DNA of 8,575 bases. Origin: Clostridiaceae bacterium OM02-2AC (lineage in GTDB: Bacteria; Bacillota_I; Bacilli_A; Erysipelotrichales; Erysipelotrichaceae). A program made the position numbers and the translations under genes. Where the stretch lies: contig QULU01000080.1 in the NCBI GenBank assembly GCA_003481775.1, forward strand, positions 1-8,575. Direction: 5' to 3'. This document shows, piece after piece, positions 1 through 5,515 of this stretch. The stretch's first letter is position 1. The number at the start of each line of letters is the position of its first letter. The notes beneath the pieces were generated by a model that had not been told where the DNA came from, made no database searches, and saw nothing but the letters and a program-made list of their open reading frames with translations.

Positions 1-1071
1 ACCGGATTCGGTAAGTCTACACTGATGAAGCTGTTGATCCGTTTCTATATCCGCACACACAAAAAGATCATCTGGATAGATCCGGAGAACAAGAACAGCT
101 CCCTGACGAAGCGTTATGGAGGCACGTTCATCAACTGGGGACGGCGAGGCCATATCATCAATGTCTTCGATCTGAAGCCGATCTCCGTGGAAGAGGATGA
201 GGACGCCAGTGTCAAATGGGATACAGAGCTTGCCATATACAACTGTGTCGATGATGTCAAGATCATCCTGCGCTATCTCGTACCCTCTATAAGTGATGAC
301 ACCCTTTCCATCGTAGGAGATCAGATGGTCATGCTGTATGCCGATCATGGATTGACGCCGGAAACGGATTTCCGTGGACTTCCGGCTTCTGCATATCCGA
401 CCTTCTCTGATCTTGATGTACGTCTGCAGAAGAGCATAGAGGAGTGTCAACAGCAGCCGCATGCCGATACGAAGGAGCTGGAGCTGCTGCGGGATCTGCG
501 GCTGAAGATAAAACCACTGCTCAAAGAATGGTCGATCTACTTCAATGGACATACATCACTGGGTCAGGAGGACTTATCGAAGGATATCATCGCGTTCGGT
601 ACGAAGACGCTGCTGGAGAAGCCGATGACATTGATCAATGCACTGAATCACATCATGTACCAATTTGCCTGGTCGTTATGTCTGGATGAGTCCGTAGAGT
701 CTGCTTTCGTTCTGGATGAGGCGCATACGCAGATACTGACGCCGATGAGTGCAGAAAGAGTAGCACAATACACAAGAAGATCCAGAAAGTATCACAATGT
801 CTGTACAATCGCGACGCAGGAGCCGAAAGACTTTGCAGGCAAAGATATCCTCGTACATGGAAAGGCGATCTTCAACAACAGCGTCTATAAGATGATCATG
901 CATCTGGAGCGCGACGGGACCAACGATCTGAGCAAGTTTATCACCGTCAATGAGAATGAGAAAGGACTAATCGAACAGCTGCGTATGGGCGACGCGTTGT
1001 TCGTCTGTGGAGACCGGCATATCCCGTTGCATGTCCTTGCGACAGAGAACGAGTTGAAGGAGATGGCATGA
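1..1071 (+). CDS. virB4: VirB4/TraE-type conjugative transfer ATPase, 5'-truncated by the window edge
   Basis: The reading frame is open from base 1, so the gene begins upstream; the ATG at 25 is internal. The visible 356 residues start at the Walker A loop (TGFGKST, residues 1-7). A Walker B motif follows (FVLDEAH, around bases 706-726), then a stretch rich in Arg (YTRRSRKYHN) and the TQEPKDF segment typical of the motif after Walker B in VirB4/TraE ATPases. An 'IDPENKNS' segment just after Walker A also fits this family. VirB4 proteins energise the type IV secretion channel at the inner face of the membrane. The gene ends at TGA 1069-1071, overlapping the ATG of a tiny ORF. Seen: motifs and C-terminus. 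Known: the family role. Inferred: that the whole element is conjugative, because no other transfer gene lies in the window. Confidence 0.9.
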   Translation, partial: TGFGKSTLMKLLIRFYIRTHKKIIWIDPENKNSSLTKRYGGTFINWGRRGHIINVFDLKPISVEEDEDASVKWDTELAIYNCVDDVKIILRYLVPSISDDTLSIVGDQMVMLYADHGLTPETDFRGLPASAYPTFSDLDVRLQKSIEECQQQPHADTKELELLRDLRLKIKPLLKEWSIYFNGHTSLGQEDLSKDIIAFGTKTLLEKPMTLINALNHIMYQFAWSLCLDESVESAFVLDEAHTQILTPMSAERVAQYTRRSRKYHNVCTIATQEPKDFAGKDILVHGKAIFNNSVYKMIMHLERDGTNDLSKFITVNENEKGLIEQLRMGDALFVCGDRHIPLHVLATENELKEMA

Positions 1072-1106
1072 TCAAGGAACCGAAGACCAGGCACATGGAT
1101 CTATAA
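1068..1106 (+). CDS. 12-codon ORF, possibly the cut-off start of the next transfer gene
   Basis: The ATG overlaps the virB4 stop (ATGA), and AAGGAG at 1057-1062 sits five bases before it, which is the arrangement of a translationally coupled downstream gene. The product is only MIKEPKTRHMDL before TAA 1104-1106. It is basic and starts like a longer cytoplasmic leader. Genes after virB4 in such elements are normally coupled, so this may be the 5' end of the original neighbour, separated from its body by the accessory region that follows. It could also be a real micropeptide or chance. The other half of the gene is not visible in the window. Confidence 0.3.
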   Translation: MIKEPKTRHMDL

Positions 1107-1130
1107 CCTATCATTCAAACATCAGTTTTC

Positions 1131-1196
1131 ATGACAGGTGGTCCACGAACGTGATAGATCCATCCGGAAAAGACTGCACATGGCAAGTTGCCAGAT
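1131..1196 (+). repeat. Intergenic repeat copy A (left module plus palindrome 1)
   Basis: A left module, ATGACAGGTGGTCCACGA from 1131, is followed 50 bases after its start by the palindrome core TGGCAAGTTGCCA (1181-1193). Copy B at 2482-2548 has the same order with spacing of 49. Flanking bases of the palindrome are less symmetric here than in the other copies. The surrounding gap (1107-1390) holds no other recognisable gene; it is AT-rich from about 1200 onward and presumably contains the promoter for the next gene, but no convincing -35/-10 pair was found. Confidence 0.7.
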
Positions 1197-1390
1197 AAGA
1201 TAAAAGTATACGGGATATTAACGTTTGAACACCTGAAGAAATCTTATCAGAAAAATCAAATATGCATATACGAATGAGTTTTCTTGTGATATCTTAAAAT
1301 AAAGAGGTGTTAAAATTGAAGATCAAAAACATACAAATAGCTCATATATTTATAGAACTCACAAAGAAAACGAAATACGGAGGTAAGTTT

Positions 1391-2389
1391 ATGGACTTAT
1401 TCAAAAATGTTTTCAACGTGATCCGCATAGTTACTATGAAAGAATATCCTCTTTCAGAAATAAAGCAGCAGATCAGAAACAAGGTCATAGGACCAGGTGA
1501 GCGGATCAGAGTCAAAGGATATCTGAGCTGTTTTGCACCGATATGTGAACCTGATACATTCGTTCCTAAAATGATTACATACGATCGTAAAAATGATGAA
1601 GTACATGTGGTATTCTGTTCGCCAGTCGTAATGAATCTTCAATCTGAAGAATATGCAGTTGCATTTCTCTATCCGCAACAGGAAGGGCGTTTTGAATATG
1701 AGTTAGAAAACAGTGCGGAGAGATTGCAGATCACAGATAAGAATAGATTCATCCCAGTAGTTTTGAAAAAACAGGAGTATAGAAAATTTTCAGAAAAACA
1801 GATTGAGATGATCTGTTCCATCGAAGATATATGTGTATGTGATCCAAAAGATGAATTCATATTTAAGACTCGCGAATTCAGAAAAGTGAATGATTGGTTC
1901 ACAGACCTTTATATTCCCCAATATTCAGCATATTGTCTAAAGGCGCAATCAATAATTCCGGATAAAAACGGAGATAGAAAAGATTCTGTTATCGTACCGT
2001 ATGCCATCGAATATCGGGTACTTTGTAATGATGAAGAAATAGATCTATTCGAAGAGATCCACACAGCTCTTGTAAAAGCCTTCGTAAACGAAAATAGCCG
2101 ATTCAAGATATGGCACATGGGAGAAGAAAGTTATGACTTCATACTAGCAGAAGATCCGGGCCTAAAGATCGTTTATATGTTTGATAGGAAAGTTGGCTTT
2201 TATCAAAATATAGATATAGCAGATACTTTGATTTATGAGCAGCAAATAACGCTATTGGAAGAACGATTATTGCAGTTCAAAGATCATTTACATGATTCGA
2301 TACATCTGGATCTAGTATATCTATCCGATATTGGTATGTTAAGATCCCTGGATATAGATCGTTATAAACCAAAGGCAAATTTAGCCTAA
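1391..2389 (+). CDS. Hypothetical protein, AT-rich, bounded by repeats
   Basis: I do not recognise this protein. From the ATG at 1391 it is 332 residues. That start is chosen because CGGAGGT (1378-1384) lies six bases upstream. The frame is open further up, and TTG 1316, behind AGAGGTG at 1303-1309, is a credible alternative giving 357 residues; GTG 1307 has no ribosome site. The product has no signal peptide or membrane segment and looks cytoplasmic, with mixed alpha/beta character. The stretch GERIRVKGYLS (about residues 37-47) resembles the first strands of an OB-fold, but this is only a weak hint. The gene is clearly richer in A and T than virB4 or the sipW operon, with different codon choice, suggesting separate acquisition. 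It stands alone, with repeat copies on both sides. Confidence 0.8.
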   Translation: MDLFKNVFNVIRIVTMKEYPLSEIKQQIRNKVIGPGERIRVKGYLSCFAPICEPDTFVPKMITYDRKNDEVHVVFCSPVVMNLQSEEYAVAFLYPQQEGRFEYELENSAERLQITDKNRFIPVVLKKQEYRKFSEKQIEMICSIEDICVCDPKDEFIFKTREFRKVNDWFTDLYIPQYSAYCLKAQSIIPDKNGDRKDSVIVPYAIEYRVLCNDEEIDLFEEIHTALVKAFVNENSRFKIWHMGEESYDFILAEDPGLKIVYMFDRKVGFYQNIDIADTLIYEQQITLLEERLLQFKDHLHDSIHLDLVYLSDIGMLRSLDIDRYKPKANLA

Positions 2390-2444
2390 AATAGATATGA
2401 TCAGAAGATTGATATCTAGATCAAACAGAAGACCAATCTATTTT
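2388..2444 (+). terminator. Weak terminator-like inverted repeat after the hypothetical gene
   Basis: AAAATAGAT (2388-2396) can pair with ATCTATTTT (2436-2444), and an inner pair AGATTG (2406-2411) / CAATCT (2434-2439) is followed by TATTTT. The loops are long and the stems AT-rich, so termination would be weak. It is listed because it directly follows the stop codon and no better terminator lies before the next repeat. Confidence 0.25.
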
Positions 2445-2481
2445 GTAGTCATTCTATTGAAATAATACAGAATTGCTGCAG

Positions 2482-2548
2482 ATGGCAGGTGATCCACGAG
2501 CTAGATATCCCTATCCTAGAATGCATTACCTGGCAAGTTGCCAGGTAA
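2482..2548 (+). repeat. Intergenic repeat copy B (left module plus perfect palindrome 2)
   Basis: The left module, ATGGCAGGTGATCCACGA from 2482, matches copy A at all but two positions. The palindrome at 2526-2548 is perfect: the left arm TTACCTGGCAA is mirrored exactly around a single central G, giving 11 bp + 1 + 11 bp. Between them the sequence is diverged from copy A but of almost the same length, so spacing is kept better than sequence. Confidence 0.75.
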
Positions 2549-2558
2549 CTTATAAAAT
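2530..2558 (+). promoter_or_regulatory. Possible promoter overlapping palindrome 2, ahead of the sipW operon
   Basis: CTGGCA (2530-2535) and TAAAAT (2553-2558) are separated by 17 bases and match the sigma-A consensus at four and five of six positions. The -35 lies inside the palindrome, which would then act as an operator. The corresponding spacing is not kept at the other palindromes, so this is a weak call. Confidence 0.25.
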
Positions 2559-2612
2559 TGGAATGAAGAAAGGTTACGCCTTGGTTGATGGTATATGATT
2601 TTTTTAAATAGG

Positions 2613-2633
2613 CGGGAGATTTCCCGTTTTTTT
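2613..2633 (+). terminator. Intrinsic terminator or attenuator in the sipW leader
   Basis: CGGGA (2613-2617) pairs with TCCCG (2622-2626) around a GATT loop and is followed at once by seven T residues (2627-2633). The stem is short but the layout is that of an intrinsic terminator. Only about 35 bases separate the T-run from the sipW start, and they hold no visible promoter. Transcription of the operon therefore probably starts upstream and must read through, making this a candidate attenuator. Confidence 0.6.
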
Positions 2634-2668
2634 GCTCGCAGATTGAAAGATTTCGGTACGGAAAGGAG

Positions 2669-3103
2669 TTGATACGAACGAAAAGAATAGGCAGCATAGC
2701 TTTGATCATCCTATTGGTCTCGATATCCTTATGTTCAAGCAGTCATTTTCGAATCTACTGTATTACGAGCGGATCTATGGAGCCGACGATATCCATCGGT
2801 AGTCTCATACTGGTCGATACCGACGCAGAACTGCATACGGAGGATATCGTTACCTTTCAAAAACAGGATTCCATCATCACACACAGGATCGTGAGACAGA
2901 TTGATAATCAAAGAACCATCACAAAGGGAGACGCCAATGACAGAGATGATCCTACACCGCTCTATAAGACGCAGATCATCGGTAAGGTCATCCTGGTCAT
3001 CCCTTACATCGGCTATATCGTCCTATTCATCAGACGATATCTCTGGCTGCTGTGCGCGGCCTTTTTGGCATGGCAGATCATACGAAAAAGGAAAAGGAGA
3101 TAA
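2669..3103 (+). CDS. sipW: SipW-type (ER-type, S26B) signal peptidase I
   Basis: A 144-residue membrane protease that would cut signal peptides from secreted proteins on the outer face of the membrane. An N-terminal membrane segment (about residues 7-23) leads into the catalytic SGSMEPT motif with Ser36. The second catalytic position is His72 in THRIVR, not the Lys of ordinary bacterial signal peptidases; Ser/His is the mark of the SipW/ER class. The conserved TKGDANDRDD box follows (Asp88, Asp93), then a C-terminal membrane segment (about 110-134) and a basic tail. In Bacillus SipW processes TasA and TapA; here three TasA-like genes follow, the first after a 7-base gap. The start is uncertain: TTG 2669 lies almost on top of AAAGGAG (2661-2667), and no better ATG, GTG or TTG lies upstream before the in-frame stop at 2609; ATA 2672 would be spaced slightly better. 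Confidence 0.88.
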   Translation: MIRTKRIGSIALIILLVSISLCSSSHFRIYCITSGSMEPTISIGSLILVDTDAELHTEDIVTFQKQDSIITHRIVRQIDNQRTITKGDANDRDDPTPLYKTQIIGKVILVIPYIGYIVLFIRRYLWLLCAAFLAWQIIRKRKRR

Positions 3104-3110
3104 GAAATTT

Positions 3111-3863
3111 ATGGAAATCAGAAACAAGAAAAAAGTAGGCATCCTCTCGATTGCGGCATTGGCAGGGATCACTGTCATCGGATCCTCTATCGCATATTTC
3201 ACTTCGACGGATACGAAGGACAATCTCTTTACCGTAGGCTCTGTGAGGACCGTCCTGCATGAGGACAGATGGGACGATCTCGCAGATACCGATCATAATG
3301 GTATACCCGATATGGCAGAAGATATCATTCCTAATAAAACGATTCCAAAAGATCCGACAATCGAAAACACCGGCAAGAATCCTGCCTGGGTCTATCTGGA
3401 GATCAGAGTACCGATCGTGAATATCATCACCGCACAAGAGGATGGCTCACGGAATCCTAAAGCTGATACAGAGCTCTACCTCTTCAAGCCGGACCTGGAT
3501 CACTGGCGACAGCTGAGTAAAATCGTCGAAGAGGATACCGATGGCAAGAAAACAGCGGTCTATGTCTTTGGTTATGAGGCTGTATTGAATCCGGGACAGA
3601 CGACGACAGAGCTATTCTCATCTGTAACCTTCTGTAATGCCATCGAAGAGCAGGGACTGGAGGACAGCGAACAGACAATCACGGTCAAGAGCATAGCTAT
3701 CCAGCTGGAGGAGACCGGAACGATGGAGGAAGCTTATGGAAGTTTCATCAATCAGGAACATGTCCGAAAGGATACCACAGATACCACAAACACGAAGGAA
3801 CCTGCACCACAGATGCCGGAAAACAGAGAAGCTGCTGTCGATGATGGAGGCCACGATGAATGA
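3111..3863 (+). CDS. TasA/camelysin-like SipW-dependent secreted protein with calcium-loop-like insert
   Basis: The ATG at 3111 follows AAAAGGAGAT (3092-3101), giving 250 residues; the same frame stays open into sipW, but those upstream starts lack a ribosome site. Residues 5-43 are a SipW-type signal region: KKK, a hydrophobic run, then SSIAYFTSTDTKDNLFTVG, close in pattern to the TasA N-terminus. The mature part has the beta-sandwich signature of the family (PTIENTGKNPAWVYLEIRVP at 82-101, LNPGQTTTELFSSVTF at 159-174). Residues 59-70 (DTDHNGIPDMAE) form a DxDxNGxxDxxE loop as in bacterial calcium-binding repeats. The last ~35 residues are hydrophilic, acidic and Pro/Thr-rich. It is probably a fibre or matrix subunit processed by the neighbouring SipW. 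Its stop overlaps the next start (ATGA). Confidence 0.85.
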   Translation: MEIRNKKKVGILSIAALAGITVIGSSIAYFTSTDTKDNLFTVGSVRTVLHEDRWDDLADTDHNGIPDMAEDIIPNKTIPKDPTIENTGKNPAWVYLEIRVPIVNIITAQEDGSRNPKADTELYLFKPDLDHWRQLSKIVEEDTDGKKTAVYVFGYEAVLNPGQTTTELFSSVTFCNAIEEQGLEDSEQTITVKSIAIQLEETGTMEEAYGSFINQEHVRKDTTDTTNTKEPAPQMPENREAAVDDGGHDE

Positions 3864-4360
3864 AGCACAGGAAGAAATGGTCCCTCGTCTTCCTGCTGGC
3901 AGGGATCATCCTTATGATGGTCCCCTTCAGTATCGCCTATCTGACACATGTGGAAACGAGAGAGAACCGGATAACGATTGGACAGAACGATGTCATGATA
4001 GAAGAGGATTTCACACCTCCAAAGCAGTGGCAGCCGGATACGACGTACGAAAAGGACGTGAAGGTCCGCAATACCGGCAGCGTCCCTTGCTATGTCCGTG
4101 TCTATACGGCTCTTTCCGACCATACTGTCCCGGCAGAGCTGGACTTCGATACGAAGGACTGGACGCAGGCCGATGACGGCTACTGGTACTATGCCGGCAT
4201 TGTGGAGCCGGGAGCTGTCACCTCCAGTCTGTTCACGAAGGTGATGATCCGAGATATCGAAACAGAGCAGCGGAAGACATTCGACATCATCATCTATGCA
4301 GAATCTGTACAGGCGGATGGCTATAGCGATATCCGGGATGCCTTCGCCGGTATACGGTAA
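3860..4360 (+). CDS. TasA/camelysin-like SipW-dependent secreted protein
   Basis: This 166-residue product starts at an ATG overlapping the previous stop, with GGAGG (3845-3849) ten bases upstream. KHRKK is followed by a hydrophobic segment (8-27) and SIAYLTHVETRENRITIG (24-41), the SipW-type cleavage region. The body shows the family pattern: VKVRNTGSVPCYVRVY (67-82), then GYWYYAGIVEPGAVTSSLF (107-125), the usual strand and proline turn of these domains. The end, ESVQADGYSDIRDAFAGI, aligns with the C-termini of the genes before and after, so the three look like paralogues. It has no anchor or C-terminal membrane segment and is likely released or polymerised outside the cell. Identity as a TasA-like subunit is inferred from pattern and context. 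Confidence 0.85.
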   Translation: MKHRKKWSLVFLLAGIILMMVPFSIAYLTHVETRENRITIGQNDVMIEEDFTPPKQWQPDTTYEKDVKVRNTGSVPCYVRVYTALSDHTVPAELDFDTKDWTQADDGYWYYAGIVEPGAVTSSLFTKVMIRDIETEQRKTFDIIIYAESVQADGYSDIRDAFAGIR

Positions 4361-4374
4361 AAGGAGGCAGAATC

Positions 4375-4935
4375 ATGAAGAAAAGAAAAATACTTATTCC
4401 ATCTCTTATCGTATCTCTGCTCATCTGCGGACTGATTATGGGGGATTCCCTCTCCTCCATATTACGTTCCTTCCGGCAGCGTTTCACCGCACAGACGGAT
4501 ACCGTGGAGGTGACATTGGTCGATGACTTGAAACGAAGTGTTCCGCTCGTACCGGGAAGCAGGATCCCCCTGGATATGGATGTGCAGAACCTGGGAGCTG
4601 CCTGTCGGGTACGTTTTAAGGTCTGTGTCTATACCGATGGTGAGCTGCTCCGTGAGCTTACAGAGGCGGAGCTGGAGCTGGCGGATGGCTGGGAACGGAA
4701 GAAGGACGGCTATCTCTACCATACAGGCATCCTGGAAGAGGATGGCATACTGGAGCTGTATGACGCTGTCATCGTGAGCAGTGACATCATCACGAAAGAA
4801 GATCAGACACTGGTACTGGAGACGACGATCCAGGCCGTACAGAGTGAGCATCTTGAGGTCTCTTCGGATGGCTGGGGAGATACCGAGATCCGACAAACGC
4901 TCCGTTCAAGGAATGAGGTGAGATCCGATGCGTAG
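4375..4935 (+). CDS. Diverged TasA/camelysin-like secreted or membrane-tethered protein
   Basis: AAGGAGG (4361-4367) lies seven bases before the ATG; the gap from the previous gene is 14 bases. The 186-residue product has KKRK, a hydrophobic segment (7-22), and then a beta-rich domain: IPLDMDVQNLGAACRVRFKV (64-83) and GYLYHTGILEEDGILELYDA (112-131). Both correspond to matching stretches of the preceding protein, and QSEHLEVSSDGWGDTEIRQT mirrors its C-terminus. The A-Y-F/L cleavage region of the two upstream proteins is missing; GDSLSSILRSFRQRFTAQT is found instead, so it may be cleaved differently or stay tethered by its N-terminal segment. The last eight bases overlap the next gene. It is probably a minor subunit or assembly partner of the same structure. 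Confidence 0.75.
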   Translation: MKKRKILIPSLIVSLLICGLIMGDSLSSILRSFRQRFTAQTDTVEVTLVDDLKRSVPLVPGSRIPLDMDVQNLGAACRVRFKVCVYTDGELLRELTEAELELADGWERKKDGYLYHTGILEEDGILELYDAVIVSSDIITKEDQTLVLETTIQAVQSEHLEVSSDGWGDTEIRQTLRSRNEVRSDA

Positions 4936-5515
4936 GAAACTGCTGTTACTGACAATACTGCTATTACCCTTCCTCCCTGTAAGGATACAGGCAGAAGGAT
5001 CAGGCAGGGACGACATCCACATCCGGATCACGGAAGCAGGGATGCAGAAGACATCGGCAGATGATATCGTACTACCACAGATGCTACCGGGAGATGAACA
5101 GATCTATACCCTAAGGGTGGAGAACCGAAGCAAGGAGGAACAGGAGCTCTATCTCAAGCTTTGCGCAGGAGAAGGACAGCTTACCGAGATACTGGAGCTG
5201 CAAGTGATGCAGGATGGCCACCGCCTCTATGAAGGAACTATGCAGGACGCGCAAAGCGGTATAGAGATGGGACGCTATGCACCACAGGAGATGACGACGC
5301 TCCGGATCACACTGCGTCTTCCAAAAGAGACAGATAACACATATTCGATCAGGGAGGCTGCTGTCGATGTCGAGCTCACTGCGCAGATGGTACGATCGAG
5401 CGTGGCCACAGGAGATAGGACGCAGCGGACACTGCTCATATCCAGCATCCTGGCATCCATCTCCTTCCTGATCATCATAAGAAGGAGGCGAAAAGATCAT
5501 GAAGAAGCACGGTAG
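4928..5515 (+). CDS. Small surface protein with signal peptide and VATGD-type C-terminal anchor
   Basis: The ATG at 4928 follows GAGGTG (4914-4919) and overlaps the previous gene by eight bases. The 195-residue product has a signal peptide (1-22, ending VRIQA), an extracellular beta-rich domain (about 28-152, with LPGDEQIYTLRVENRSKEEQ typical of Ig-like surface modules), and a C-terminal sorting-like tail: VATGD (159-163), a hydrophobic segment (168-184) and RRRRK. The TGD box before a membrane helix resembles LPxTG-like anchors of Firmicutes surface proteins, but the leading LP is absent. It may be sortase-anchored or simply a membrane protein. Lying between the TasA-like genes and the large adhesin, it could link fibre to cell surface. 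No sortase gene is in the window. Confidence 0.75.
   Translation: MRRKLLLLTILLLPFLPVRIQAEGSGRDDIHIRITEAGMQKTSADDIVLPQMLPGDEQIYTLRVENRSKEEQELYLKLCAGEGQLTEILELQVMQDGHRLYEGTMQDAQSGIEMGRYAPQEMTTLRITLRLPKETDNTYSIREAAVDVELTAQMVRSSVATGDRTQRTLLISSILASISFLIIIRRRRKDHEEAR

Noticed and set aside
444..689. 81-aa plus-strand ORF inside virB4
   Set aside because: It lies wholly within the conserved virB4 frame and has no supporting start signal.
1131..2548. Insertion sequence with terminal repeats around the AT-rich gene
   Set aside because: The flanking copies are direct, not inverted, the enclosed protein shows no transposase motif, and no target-site duplication could be identified.
2449..2709. Minus-strand 86-aa ORF across the sipW leader
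   Set aside because: It runs antisense through the palindrome, terminator and sipW start with no plausible ribosome site; it is best explained as a chance opening in AT-rich DNA.
2901..3110. Upstream extension of the first TasA-like gene into sipW
   Set aside because: The frame is open, but the product would start inside sipW with no ribosome site; ATG 3111 with AAAAGGAGAT and the SipW-type signal immediately after is clearly the start.
3736..4176. 146-aa plus-strand ORF between the first two TasA-like genes
   Set aside because: It overlaps both real genes in another frame, is Arg/Gly-rich shadow sequence, and has no ribosome site or secretion signal.
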